NCBI RefSeq assembly: GCF_024496245.1
Contig: NZ_CP101740.1
Coordinates: 62,001-126,000, forward strand
Direction of reading: 5' to 3'
DNA from: Sphingomonas qomolangmaensis
Lineage (GTDB): Bacteria > Pseudomonadota > Alphaproteobacteria > Sphingomonadales > Sphingomonadaceae
Length of the DNA: 64,000 bases
Part shown: in pieces, positions 8,280 through 17,139 of the stretch
How the letters are laid out: every line of letters starts with the position of its first letter
How positions within the stretch are numbered: position 1 is the stretch's first letter
Notes under the pieces: generated by a model
The model's database searches: none
Told to the model about the DNA's origin: nothing
What the model saw: the letters and a program-made list of their open reading frames with translations, nothing else
Made by a program: the position numbers and the translations under genes

Positions 8280-10541
8280 ATGGCAACCGACCTGACCGAT
8301 CCACCCGACCCCTTCGACCTGATCGTGGATGCCCCGTTCGACAGCGCGCTGTCCGAGCGGTACCTGGTCTATGCGATGTCGACGATCACCGCGCGCTCGC
8401 TGCCCGACGTGCGCGATGGGCTCAAGCCGGTGCATCGGCGGCTGTTGTGGGCGATGCGGCTGCTCAAGCTCGATCCCGCCAGCGGCTACAAGAAATGCGC
8501 GCGCGTCGTCGGCGACGTCATCGGCAAATATCATCCGCATGGCGATCAGTCGGTTTACGACGCCATGGTGCGGCTCGCACAGACCTTTGCGCTGCGATAT
8601 CCGCTGGTCGACGGGCAGGGGAATTTCGGCAATATCGACGGCGATAACGCCGCCGCCTACCGCTATACCGAGGCGCGGCTGACCCAGGTCGCGATCGACC
8701 TGATGGCGGGGCTCGACGAGGATGCGGTCGATTATCGCCCGACCTATAATGGCGAGGATCACGAGCCCGAGCTGTTTCCCGGCGCCTTCCCCAACCTGCT
8801 CGCCAATGGTGCCGCGGGCATCGCGGTGGGGATGGCGACGTCGATTCCGCCGCACAATGCCGCCGAATTGCTCGACGCCGCGATCCTGCTGATCGACCAG
8901 CCGCAGGCCGACGACGCCGCGATCCTGGCGCATGTCACCGGCCCCGATTTCCCGACCGGCGGCATCGTCGTCGATTCGCCCGCGGCGATCGCCGAGAGCT
9001 ACGCTACCGGGCGCGGGGGTTTCCGCGTGCGCGCCAAGTGGCAGATCGAGCGCGAAAAGGGCGGCGGCTGGACCGCGGTGGTCCATGAAATCCCGTATGG
9101 CGTGCAGAAGGGCAAGCTGATCGAGGCGATCGCGGCGCTGATCAACGACCGCAAATTTCCGATTCTGGCCGACATTCGCGACGAATCGGACGCCGAAATC
9201 CGCATCGTCCTCGAACCGCGCAGCCGCACCGTCGATGCCCAGACGCTGATGGACGGGCTGTTCCGGCTGAGCGACCTTGAAGTCCGCGTGCCGCTCAACC
9301 TCAATGTGCTCGACAAGGACCGCACGCCGCGGGTGATGTCGCTGCGCGAGGCGCTGGCGGCGTGGGTCGAGCATCAGTTCGTCGTGCTCCAGCGCCGATC
9401 GCAGCACCGGCTCGACAAGATCGCCGATCGGATCGAGCTGCTCGACGGCTATATCATCGCCTATCTCAACCTCGACCGGGTGATCGCGATCATCCGCGCC
9501 GAGGACGAGCCCAAGCCCGTGCTGATTGCCGAGTTCGCGCTGACCGACCGCCAGGCCGAGGCGATCCTCAACATGCGGCTGCGCAGCTTGCGCAAGCTCG
9601 AGGAAATGGAACTCCGCCGCGAACGCGACAAGCTCGACAAGGAAAAGGCCGAGCTCGAAGCGCTGCTGGCGTCGCCCGGCAAGCAGCGCACGCGGCTGAA
9701 GCGCGACCTGGCCAAGGTGCGCGAGCGCTATGGTCCCGAGACCTTGCTCGGCAAACGCCGCACGCTGATCGAGGAAGCCGGACCGGCTCGCGAAATCCCG
9801 CTCGAGGCGATGATCGAGCGCGAGCCGATCACCGTCATCCTGTCGCAGCGCGGCTGGATACGGGCGATGAAGGGGCATGCCGACCTCGCCTCGACCGAGC
9901 CGATGAAGTTTCGTGAGGGTGACGGCCCGCGCTTCGCCTTCCACGCGCAGACCACCGAAAAGCTGGTGCTCGCCTCCGAAAGCGGGCGCTTCTACACGCT
10001 GGGGGCCGACAAGCTGCCGGGCGGGCGCGGCTTTGGCGAGCCGGTGCGCGCGATGGTCGACCTCGACGGCGATGGCGACATCGTCGCGTTCGTGCGCGCC
10101 GGCGCCGCCGACATGCGGCTGCTCGTCGCGGCGACCGACGGGCGCGGCTTCGTGGTGCGGATGGCCGACCTGATCGCCGAGACGCGCAAGGGCAAGCAGG
10201 TGGTGACGCCGCGCGCCGGGGGGAAGCTCAAGCTGGTGCGCGTCATCGATCCCGCCGACGATTATGTCGCGGCGATCGGCGACAACCGCAAATTGGTGGT
10301 GTTCCCCCTGACCGAAATGGCCGAATTGTCGCGCGGGCAGGGGGTGCAATTGCAGCGCTATCGCGACGGCGGGCTATCCGATGCGCGCACCTTCCGTTTC
10401 GCCGAGGGCTTGAGCTGGACGATGGGCGGCGAAAGCGCGCGGACGCGGACCGAGGCCGATATGTCGGCCTGGCGTGCCGCGCGCGGCGCGGCAGGGCGGA
10501 TGCCGCCCAACGGCTTCCCGCGCGATAATCGTTTCGGTTGA
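8280..10541 (+). CDS. parC: DNA topoisomerase IV subunit A
   Basis: A 753-residue type IIA topoisomerase subunit that works with ParE to decatenate daughter chromosomes. The N-terminal breakage-reunion domain has SERYLVYAMSTITARSLPDVRDGLKPVHRR. The catalytic tyrosine is Y129 in YRYTEARL. A coiled coil of E, K and R follows near residues 440-480. The C terminus is a degenerate set of beta-pinwheel blades, shorter than in GyrA, which supports ParC over GyrA. The residue aligned with E. coli ParC Ser80 is glutamine (HPHGDQSVYDA), which I believe is common in alphaproteobacterial ParC. The ATG at 8280 matches the family start. Confidence 0.96.
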   Translation: MATDLTDPPDPFDLIVDAPFDSALSERYLVYAMSTITARSLPDVRDGLKPVHRRLLWAMRLLKLDPASGYKKCARVVGDVIGKYHPHGDQSVYDAMVRLAQTFALRYPLVDGQGNFGNIDGDNAAAYRYTEARLTQVAIDLMAGLDEDAVDYRPTYNGEDHEPELFPGAFPNLLANGAAGIAVGMATSIPPHNAAELLDAAILLIDQPQADDAAILAHVTGPDFPTGGIVVDSPAAIAESYATGRGGFRVRAKWQIEREKGGGWTAVVHEIPYGVQKGKLIEAIAALINDRKFPILADIRDESDAEIRIVLEPRSRTVDAQTLMDGLFRLSDLEVRVPLNLNVLDKDRTPRVMSLREALAAWVEHQFVVLQRRSQHRLDKIADRIELLDGYIIAYLNLDRVIAIIRAEDEPKPVLIAEFALTDRQAEAILNMRLRSLRKLEEMELRRERDKLDKEKAELEALLASPGKQRTRLKRDLAKVRERYGPETLLGKRRTLIEEAGPAREIPLEAMIEREPITVILSQRGWIRAMKGHADLASTEPMKFREGDGPRFAFHAQTTEKLVLASESGRFYTLGADKLPGGRGFGEPVRAMVDLDGDGDIVAFVRAGAADMRLLVAATDGRGFVVRMADLIAETRKGKQVVTPRAGGKLKLVRVIDPADDYVAAIGDNRKLVVFPLTEMAELSRGQGVQLQRYRDGGLSDARTFRFAEGLSWTMGGESARTRTEADMSAWRAARGAAGRMPPNGFPRDNRFG

Positions 10542-10585
10542 ACGGCTTCGGCGCGGGCCTTGATCCCATGGTTCTTCAAGCGGTC

Positions 10586-10593
10586 TTAACCAT
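10586..10593 (+). promoter_or_regulatory. Possible CtrA half-site upstream of the GGDEF-EAL gene
   Basis: TTAACCAT matches the half-site form of the alphaproteobacterial CtrA box and lies 21 bases before the start codon of the GGDEF-EAL gene. No second half-site with the standard spacing is visible. Eight bases can occur by chance, so this is suggestive only. Confidence 0.35.
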
Positions 10594-10613
10594 TTCCACC
10601 TAGCGCTGGCCAC

Positions 10614-12329
10614 ATGGAACCACCCGATGCCTGGAAAGCGCAGTCGCTAGACCCGCCCATGCTGACACCAGAGGCTTCGACCAAGCTGTTCGGGCCGCAG
10701 AAGAGTGCCAAGTTTCTCGACATGCTGCCGATCCCGGCGGCGATCGTGGTGCTCACCGCCACCGGATTCGGCTTCGAGGGAATCAATCAGGCGTTCCGGC
10801 GCGCGGGGCTGGGCGTCGCCGCGCAGTCGTCGCCGGTCATCGGCTTGCTGGGCGAGCGGATCGCCAGCTTCTTCGGCAGCGACGAACGGTCGATCGAATT
10901 CGACTGGGCGTTCGGCGATGCCGTCGATTGCCGCTATTTCCGGGTCAAGATCGGTCGGCGCACGGTCGATCACGTCCACAAGCGCGCTTTGGTGACGCTG
11001 ATCGACAACACCTCCGAAACGCGTACCGAAAACAGCCTGCGCCGCGAAATGATGACCGACAGCCTTACCGGGCTGCCTAACCGCGCGGGCTTCACCGAAC
11101 AGCTCGAAACCGCGATCGCGCAGCGTTCGCGCGCGGCATTCGCGGTGCTGTCGATCAATCTCGATCGCTTCAGCCGCGTCAATGCTTGCATGGGCGGGCT
11201 CTCGGGCGACGAGCTGCTGATCTCCGTCGCGCGGCGGATGAAGGGGGCGCTGCGCGTCGGCGACGTGATCGCGCGGACCGGCGGCGATGAATTCACGATC
11301 CTGATGGCGGTCGATGACGGTCCCTCCGACGCGCTGCATGTCGCCAGGCGGATCGAGGATTCGCTGATAGCGCCGTTCCGGCTGTCCGATTTCGAAATCC
11401 GCGTCTCGTGCTCGATCGGCATTGCCCTGGGCGCTGACCAGGAAGGTGATGCCGAGGAATTGGTCCGCCATGCGCAATTCGCGGTGAAACGGTCGAAGAA
11501 GACCGGCCGCACCGAAGTCTATCAGACGCGCGCGTTCGACCTGGCACGCCAGGAGTTCGGGATCGAGACCGAACTGCGCCGCGCGATCGACAATGGCGCG
11601 CTGCGGCTGGCGTTCCAGCCGATCTGCGACCTCGCGACCGGCAGGATCGTCGCGTTCGAGGCGCTGTCGCGCTGGCGCACCGAACAGGGCGTCGAACTGT
11701 CGCCGAGCGACTTCATCCCGGTCGCCGAGGAATCGGGGCTGATCGTCCCCTTGGGCCGCTGGGCGATGGCGCAGGCGATCGAAACGGTCGCCGAATGGGA
11801 CCGGCGTACGGGGGGCGATTGCGGCGTCAGCGTCGCGGTGAACCTGTCGGCGATCCAGCTCCAGCGCGATCGCGTGGCGACGATGGTGGGCGACATCCTC
11901 GAAAGCCACGGCGTCGAAGGCCGCCGGCTGACGATCGAACTCACCGAAAGCGCGATCGTCGCCGATCCCGATCGCACCGCGCACACCATCCGCGCGCTCA
12001 AGGAACTCGGCACCACCCTGGCGATGGACGATTTCGGCACCGGCTATTCGAACCTCGCCTATCTGCAGAAGCTGCCGATCGACGTGCTCAAGATCGATCG
12101 CAGCTTCGTGTCGGGGATGCTCGCCGATCGCGACAAGGTGGCGATCGTCCGCGCGATCCTCAGCCTGGCGCAGGCGCTCGGCATGAAGACCACCGCCGAG
12201 GGGATCGAGACCAACGAACTGGCGCAGACGCTGACCGCGCTTGGTTGCACTTACGGGCAGGGATATCTCTACGCGCGGCCGCTGCCCGCCGATCAGGCGT
12301 TCCGGTTGCTTTCGCTCTCCAAGAACTGA
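10614..12329 (+). CDS. GGDEF-EAL bifunctional c-di-GMP turnover protein
   Basis: A 571-residue soluble protein. Residues 1-140 form a PAS-like sensor region without recognisable ligands. The diguanylate cyclase domain has DSLTGLPNR and an intact GGDEF near 223-227, with the inhibitory I-site RVGD five residues upstream. The phosphodiesterase domain has intact EAL (AFEALSRWR, near 348), plus ELTES, MDDFGTGYSNL, LKIDRSFV and TAEGIET. Both active sites therefore look competent, and the net direction may be set by the sensor. It ends inside the 3' end of the convergent CCA gene (37-base overlap). A possible CtrA half-site lies upstream. Confidence 0.94.
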   Translation: MEPPDAWKAQSLDPPMLTPEASTKLFGPQKSAKFLDMLPIPAAIVVLTATGFGFEGINQAFRRAGLGVAAQSSPVIGLLGERIASFFGSDERSIEFDWAFGDAVDCRYFRVKIGRRTVDHVHKRALVTLIDNTSETRTENSLRREMMTDSLTGLPNRAGFTEQLETAIAQRSRAAFAVLSINLDRFSRVNACMGGLSGDELLISVARRMKGALRVGDVIARTGGDEFTILMAVDDGPSDALHVARRIEDSLIAPFRLSDFEIRVSCSIGIALGADQEGDAEELVRHAQFAVKRSKKTGRTEVYQTRAFDLARQEFGIETELRRAIDNGALRLAFQPICDLATGRIVAFEALSRWRTEQGVELSPSDFIPVAEESGLIVPLGRWAMAQAIETVAEWDRRTGGDCGVSVAVNLSAIQLQRDRVATMVGDILESHGVEGRRLTIELTESAIVADPDRTAHTIRALKELGTTLAMDDFGTGYSNLAYLQKLPIDVLKIDRSFVSGMLADRDKVAIVRAILSLAQALGMKTTAEGIETNELAQTLTALGCTYGQGYLYARPLPADQAFRLLSLSKN

Positions 12330-13483
12330 GCGACCGCGGCGTCGGCGATCGCATCGATCCGCGCCGCGTCGGGAAAGCCCTCGGCGATCCAGCGGTCCTC
12401 GACCCGGCGAAGCAGCCGCGCGACATCGGGACCGCGCGCGACGCCGCGCTGGACCAGCGCGCCTCCGCCGATCGGTAGCGCGGGCGGCTGCCAATCGGTG
12501 ATCGCGCGCGCGTCGCCATCGGCGAGCAGCAGCCGGTCGACCGCTCCTTCGATGCCGATGCGATAGCCGAGCGCGCGCGCGCCTTCGCTCCCCACCGGCT
12601 GGATCGCGCTGGCGAGCCGCTTGCGCCGCGCGTTCGACAGCTTCAGCCGCGCGCCGACGGCCTCGTTGATCGCCGGATCGGCGGGCAGCAGCGCAGCGAG
12701 GCGGCGGATCGGGTCGGCGGCGATGCCTTGCGCGGCTTCGCGGGCGGCAAGCGCTTCGACGCGCGCGACGCCGGCGGCATCGATCTCGGGGATCACCGGC
12801 AGCAGGATGCCGCGATCGATCATCATCGTCAGCACGCGCACCGCATCGCGCGCCACCACCAGCTTGAGCAACTCGTCGGCGATGCGTTCGCGCGACAGCG
12901 CCATCAGGTCGCGCGCGCGCTCGGTGCACGCGGCAAGCCCCGCGGTATCGGGCGCATCGCCGAACCGCGCGAGGAAGCGGAAGAAGCGAAGTATCCGCAG
13001 ATGATCCTCGGCGATGCGCCGCAGCGGGTCGCCGATAAAGCGCACCCGCCGCGCTGCCAGATCGTCGAGCCCGCCGAAATAATCGATCACCTCGCCGGTC
13101 AGCGGATCGGCATAGAGCGCGTTCATCGTGAAATCGCGCCGGCTGGCGTCTTCGCGCCAATCGTCGGTGAAGGCGACGGTGGCGCGGCGCCCGTCGGTCG
13201 AGACATCGCGGCGCAAAGTGGTGACCTCGACCGGGCCCGAGGGCAGGACCACGGTGATCGTGCCATGCTCGATCCCGGTCGGCACCGGCTTGAAGCCCGC
13301 GCGGCGGACGATCTCGACGACATCCTCGGGCGCGTGCCGGGTGGCGATATCGATGTCGGTGACGTCGAGCCCGAGCAGCGTGTCGCGCACTGCGCCGCCG
13401 ACATAGCGCGCGTTGTCGGCGCCGAGCGCGGCGTTGAGCTGGGCCAGCCCTTCGCGCAGCCGCCACGGCGCATCGGGAAGCAT
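12293..13483 (-). CDS. cca: CCA tRNA nucleotidyltransferase / poly(A) polymerase family
   Basis: A 396-residue class II nucleotidyltransferase that adds or repairs CCA at tRNA 3' ends. The head domain has YVGGAVRDTLLG and the metal-binding DIDIATRHAPEDV. Downstream are the conserved RRDFTMNALY and RIAEDHLRILRFFRF motifs that select incoming nucleotides. The start ATG overlaps the Nudix stop as TGATG. The tRNA-Arg in this window already encodes CCA, so the enzyme is for tRNAs without it or for repair. Its last 12 codons overlap the opposite-strand GGDEF-EAL gene. Confidence 0.94.
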   Translation of the reverse strand: MLPDAPWRLREGLAQLNAALGADNARYVGGAVRDTLLGLDVTDIDIATRHAPEDVVEIVRRAGFKPVPTGIEHGTITVVLPSGPVEVTTLRRDVSTDGRRATVAFTDDWREDASRRDFTMNALYADPLTGEVIDYFGGLDDLAARRVRFIGDPLRRIAEDHLRILRFFRFLARFGDAPDTAGLAACTERARDLMALSRERIADELLKLVVARDAVRVLTMMIDRGILLPVIPEIDAAGVARVEALAAREAAQGIAADPIRRLAALLPADPAINEAVGARLKLSNARRKRLASAIQPVGSEGARALGYRIGIEGAVDRLLLADGDARAITDWQPPALPIGGGALVQRGVARGPDVARLLRRVEDRWIAEGFPDAARIDAIADAAVAQFLESESNRNA

Positions 13484-14085
13484 CACAGCGACCACCGCAG
13501 GCGCTGCGACAGGTTGACGATCATCGCGGCGGTCGCGCCCCAGATGCGGTGGCCGTCCCAGAACATCTCGTGGAAATGCCGCGTGGTGCCGCGATACTCG
13601 GCGCTGGCGCGGACATGGTTGGCGGGATCGAGCAGGAAGGCGAGCGGGACTTCGAAGATCGTCTGGACCTCGCTCGGCTGCGGCGTCAGCGCCAGGTCGG
13701 CAGGCACCACCCCCAGCACCGGGGTCACCGAAAAGCCGGTGACGGTGCGATAGCGATCGACGGTGCCGATGATGTCGACCGCATGGCGCGGCATCGCGAT
13801 TTCCTCTTCGGCTTCGCGCAGCGCGGCGGCGATCGCATCGGCGTCGCCGGCATCGATCCGCCCGCCGGGGAAGGCGACCTGCCCCGGATGGCGCGCGAGC
13901 GTTTCGGTGCGCTTGGTGAGGATGACGCCGGGCTGCGCGCGATCGGTGATCGCCACCAGCACCGCGGCGGGGGCGTCGATCCCCGATTGCTCGATCTCGT
14001 CCGCGGGCAGGTCGCCCGGCAGCAGCACGGTATCGGGATGGGCGGGCCGTTCGAGTGCGTGACGAAGCCTTTCGGCAAGCGTCAT
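13483..14085 (-). CDS. NudL-type CoA pyrophosphatase (Nudix hydrolase)
   Basis: A 200-residue Nudix enzyme. The Nudix box is GGRIDAGDADAIAAALREAEEEIAM, preceded by the NudL signature LARHPGQVAFPGG that marks coenzyme A diphosphatases (UPF0035). It probably cleaves CoA or its derivatives to 4'-phosphopantetheine and 3',5'-ADP. It lies between DUF1285 and cca with overlaps at both ends, an order often seen in alphaproteobacteria. The ATG at 14085 overlaps the DUF1285 stop by 4 bases. Confidence 0.9.
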   Translation of the reverse strand: MTLAERLRHALERPAHPDTVLLPGDLPADEIEQSGIDAPAAVLVAITDRAQPGVILTKRTETLARHPGQVAFPGGRIDAGDADAIAAALREAEEEIAMPRHAVDIIGTVDRYRTVTGFSVTPVLGVVPADLALTPQPSEVQTIFEVPLAFLLDPANHVRASAEYRGTTRHFHEMFWDGHRIWGATAAMIVNLSQRLRWSL

Positions 14086-14657
14086 GCGGCGGGCTCGAGC
14101 GCGAAGAAGGCGCCGTTGCTCCACACCCCGGCGGGGGTGCCGCCATTGGCGAGCGCGATCTCGGCGAGTTCGTAATAGACCGACCGGCCCACCAGCGCCT
14201 CGAGCCCACCGCGCACGTGCAGATAGGGGCGCGGGCCATCCTCGCCCGCGGCGAAGCGCAACGCGTGGTCGGGGCCGGCGGTCAGCAGGTCGCCGGTGTT
14301 GAGCCGGAACGCCAGCTTCATCGCCTCGCCGGCGCCCTCGGCCTTCATCTCGACCGCGACGAAGGGCGCGTCCTCGACCGCGATGTCGAGCTTCTCGACC
14401 GGGGTGACCAGCACATAGCTGCCATCCTCCTCGCGGCGCAGGATCGTCGAGAACAGCCGTACCATTTCGGTACGCGTGATCGGCGATCCTTCGTGGTGCC
14501 ACGTCCCGTCGCTGGCGATCCGCATGCCGCTGTCGCCGCAATGCTCGGGATTCCATTTGTCGACCGGCGGCAGCTTATGCTCTTCGGCAAGGCGAGCGAT
14601 GTCGGCGAGCGATAGGCTGGACAGATCGGGCTGGGTTGGCATGGGCATAGCCTTCAT
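14082..14657 (-). CDS. DUF1285 domain protein
   Basis: A 191-residue soluble protein matching DUF1285, with PPVDKWNPEHCGDSGMRI near the N terminus and the DGTWHHEGSPITR segment that follows it in the family. The C-terminal half is predicted to be beta-rich. Its biochemical function is unknown. It is second in a leftward operon, 3 bases after the GNAT gene, and overlaps the Nudix gene by 4 bases. The start could also be the ATG four or six codons downstream (MPMPTQ or MPTQ). Confidence 0.85.
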   Translation of the reverse strand: MKAMPMPTQPDLSSLSLADIARLAEEHKLPPVDKWNPEHCGDSGMRIASDGTWHHEGSPITRTEMVRLFSTILRREEDGSYVLVTPVEKLDIAVEDAPFVAVEMKAEGAGEAMKLAFRLNTGDLLTAGPDHALRFAAGEDGPRPYLHVRGGLEALVGRSVYYELAEIALANGGTPAGVWSNGAFFALEPAA

Positions 14658-14660
14658 CCG

Positions 14661-15212
14661 TTAGGACCCGCGCGCGTCACCGGCAAGCCGCCTTTGGGCG
14701 GTAGCACCGATCCTGGGACCGACGTGTCCTGGCTGCATCGGTATGCCGCTGCCGAGCGCCAGCAATCGGTGCGGTTCGAATGGCCCGGGCAGCCGCCATT
14801 GTCCCGTCCGCTCGGCACCGAAACCGAAGAAGCGGCCATAATAATCGGGGTCGCCGATCAGCATCAGCGAGTCGCCGCCGGGGATGTCCGAGCGCTGCGC
14901 CACCGCGATCGCGCGGCGGGTGAGCGCGCGGCCGATGCCGACATCCTGGCGCAGCGGCGACACCGCGATCGGCCCGACCAGGATCATCGGTACCCGATCG
15001 CCCGAATCGGCGGCGAGCGCGACCGGCCAGCACTGGATGCTGCCCACCAGCCGGCCATCCTCGACCGCGGCGAAGCTCAGGTCGGGGATCGCGGCGACGC
15101 CGTCGCGCAGCCGATAGGCGGTGCGCTGGTGCCGATCGGTGCCGAACACGGTATCGAGCAGCGCTTCGATCGCCTGCTGGTCGGCTTCGGCGATCGGGAT
15201 CAGGTCGGCCAC
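14661..15212 (-). CDS. GNAT family N-acetyltransferase (YhbS-like)
   Basis: A 183-residue acetyltransferase. The acetyl-CoA-binding motif is LVGPIAVSPLRQDVGIGRALTRRAI near residues 78-102, and the C-terminal GDPDYYGRFFGFGAE is typical of the YhbS subgroup. The substrate is unknown. It starts at a GTG (15212) and heads the leftward operon with DUF1285, the Nudix gene and cca. The upstream in-frame extension lacks family similarity. Confidence 0.85.
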   Translation of the reverse strand: MADLIPIAEADQQAIEALLDTVFGTDRHQRTAYRLRDGVAAIPDLSFAAVEDGRLVGSIQCWPVALAADSGDRVPMILVGPIAVSPLRQDVGIGRALTRRAIAVAQRSDIPGGDSLMLIGDPDYYGRFFGFGAERTGQWRLPGPFEPHRLLALGSGIPMQPGHVGPRIGATAQRRLAGDARGS

Positions 15213-15315
15213 GCTTTATCTTCCCGCTACCCCGGCATATCAGGGATTCCGACATAGCCGAGGCGGCGCGACTTACCGCGTGCCGCGCCGCGCGCAAGCC
15301 ATAAGGACGATGCCC

Positions 15316-15951
15316 ATGAAACTCTATGATGCACCCTGGGCGCCGAGCCCCCGCCGCGTGCGCATCTTCCTGGCCGAAAAGGGCGTGGTCATCGATCGCG
15401 AGCATGTCGACCTGCGCGATGGCGAGCATCTGCGCGACGCCTATCTGCGGATCAATCCGCGCGGCGCGGTCCCCGCGCTCGAACTCGACGATGGCGAGGT
15501 GCTGTGCGAATCGGCGGCGATCTGTCGCTATATCGAGGCGCTGTATCCAGAGCCCTCGCTGTTCGGTGCCGATCCGCTCGCGATCGGCCGGATCGAATCA
15601 TGGACCCGGCGGATCGAGGGCGATGGCTATGCCGCCGCGGTCTATGCCTTCCGCAATCGCTCGCCCGCCTTTGTCGATCGCGGGCTTCCGGGCAATTGGC
15701 CGCCGGTCGCGCAGATCCCCGAACTCGCGGCGCGCGGGATGGTGATGTGGGACGGCTTCGTGTCGGCGCTCGACGAGCGGCTCGCCGATCGCACCTGGAT
15801 CGCCGGCGGCGGCTACAGCTTTGCCGACATCACCGCGCTGGTGACGATCGACTTCGCCAAGTCGGCGGCCAAATTGTCGGTGCCCGAGCGCGCCAAGCAT
15901 ATCCTGCGCTGGCACGCCGCCGCCACCGCGCGCCCCAGCGCCGCCGCCTGA
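15316..15951 (+). CDS. Glutathione S-transferase family protein
   Basis: A 211-residue cytosolic protein. The N-terminal thioredoxin-like domain starts MKLYDAPWAPSPRRVRIFLAEKG and has the cis-proline in NPRGAVPALEL and the glutathione-binding E-S pair in CESAAICRYIE. The C-terminal helical domain follows, with the N-capping-like segment SFADITAL. The catalytic N-terminal Ser/Cys cannot be named with certainty; S13 is a candidate. The start at 15316 is preferred over 15310 because AAGGA sits 8 bases upstream. The substrate is unknown. Confidence 0.9.
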   Translation: MKLYDAPWAPSPRRVRIFLAEKGVVIDREHVDLRDGEHLRDAYLRINPRGAVPALELDDGEVLCESAAICRYIEALYPEPSLFGADPLAIGRIESWTRRIEGDGYAAAVYAFRNRSPAFVDRGLPGNWPPVAQIPELAARGMVMWDGFVSALDERLADRTWIAGGGYSFADITALVTIDFAKSAAKLSVPERAKHILRWHAAATARPSAAA

Positions 15952-16017
15952 TCGACGCGCGCGGTCGGCGGCGCTAAGCCCGCCGCTCCCCATCCTCCCG
16001 AACAAGGCCATATCCTC

Positions 16018-16386
16018 TTGCACGATTCGCTGAAGCTTCAGGTCCGCGACCTCGAGGTCAACGTGCTTACCGGTGTCTATTCCGAAGAGACCCATTTGCC
16101 GCAGCCGCTGCGGATTTCGATGACGGTCGACATCGCCTGCGCCGAGCATTTCCATCCCGACACCCCGCTGTCGGCGTCGAAAAGCTATCTCGAGCTCAAG
16201 GAAGCCGCCACGCAATTGCCCGAAGGCGTGCATTTCACGCTGATCGAGGGGGTGGCCGACCATATCGCCGAGACGCTGTTCGTCGCCGATCCGCGCGTGC
16301 TGCGCGTCGAGATCGAGATCGTGAAGCTGGCGATCGCCGAGGCGGGCGAATCGATCGGGATCACGATGGTACGGCACCGGCGGTGA
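16018..16386 (+). CDS. folB: Dihydroneopterin aldolase
   Basis: A 122-residue enzyme of the FolB family that converts dihydroneopterin to 6-hydroxymethyl-dihydropterin in folate synthesis. It has the substrate pocket segment LTGVYSEETHLPQPL, Y-L-E-L-K in SKSYLELKEAA, and the C-terminal KLAIAEAGESIGI. Initiation appears to be at a TTG (16018), because no ATG or GTG precedes the conserved core. It overlaps the next gene by 4 bases, and that gene is a pteridine reductase-like SDR, which supports a pterin role for both. Confidence 0.87.
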   Translation: MHDSLKLQVRDLEVNVLTGVYSEETHLPQPLRISMTVDIACAEHFHPDTPLSASKSYLELKEAATQLPEGVHFTLIEGVADHIAETLFVADPRVLRVEIEIVKLAIAEAGESIGITMVRHRR

Positions 16387-17135
16387 GCGCGGCGGGGCTG
16401 GCGCTGGTCACCGGCAGCTGCCGTCGGCTCGGCGCGCATATCGCCGCGGCGCTGGCGGCGGCGGGGTATGACGTCGCGCTCCACGCCACCCGCGATCCGG
16501 CGCCCGAGCCCTGGCTGGTCGAGGCGATCGAGGCGGCCGGCGCCGCCTGGCACGCCTTTGCCTGCGACCTCGACGATTTCGCCGCGGTCGAGGCGCTGGT
16601 GCCCGCGGTCGCGGCGCGCTTCTGGCGGCGGGTCGACGTGCTGGTCAACAACGCATCGATGTTCGACGCGGGCGACGGCGCGCTTCCCGATGCAGCGGCG
16701 CTGGTCGCGCATTACCGCGTCAACGTCGCCGCGCCGATCGCGCTCTCGACTGCTGTCGCGGGGCAGGGGGGCTGCGCGATCGTCAATATCCTCGACCAGC
16801 GGATCGCCCGGCCCCATCGCGACCAACTCGCCTACACGCTGTCGAAGCAGGCGCTGGCCGAGGCGACGCGGACGCTGGCGGCGGTACTGGCGCCGGTGCG
16901 CGTCAATGCGGTGGCACCGGGGCTGACTCTGCCGACCGCCGATTACGCACCTGCGCAGATCGACGCGCTGGCGGCGATGATGCCGCTTGGCCAGCTGCCG
17001 ACGCCGCAGGCGATCGCCGAGGCCGTATGCTTCCTGGTGGGCGCTGGGGCGAGCACCGGGCAGACCCTATATGTCGATGGCGGCGCGGCGCAGGCGTGTT
17101 TCGCGCGCGATTTCGTCCATCTGGGGCGCGATTGA
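16383..17135 (+). CDS. SDR oxidoreductase, FolM/pteridine reductase-like
   Basis: A 250-residue short-chain dehydrogenase. The cofactor motif is T10-G11-SCR-R15-L-G17, which fits TGX3RXG, the NADPH-binding variant known from pteridine reductases and FolM, rather than the usual TGX3GXG. Then come NNAS at about 89-92 and the catalytic Y151 and K155 (AYTLSK). The IVNILDQRIARPH segment also resembles pteridine reductases. The GTG start overlaps the folB stop. Dihydromonapterin or dihydropteridine reduction is the likely activity. A generic SDR role is the alternative. Confidence 0.82.
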   Translation: MSAAGLALVTGSCRRLGAHIAAALAAAGYDVALHATRDPAPEPWLVEAIEAAGAAWHAFACDLDDFAAVEALVPAVAARFWRRVDVLVNNASMFDAGDGALPDAAALVAHYRVNVAAPIALSTAVAGQGGCAIVNILDQRIARPHRDQLAYTLSKQALAEATRTLAAVLAPVRVNAVAPGLTLPTADYAPAQIDALAAMMPLGQLPTPQAIAEAVCFLVGAGASTGQTLYVDGGAAQACFARDFVHLGRD

Positions 17136-17139
17136 GCGA

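Noticed and set aside
8265..10349. A minus-strand open frame of 694 codons
   Set aside because: Antisense to parC; it is a shadow caused by codon bias.
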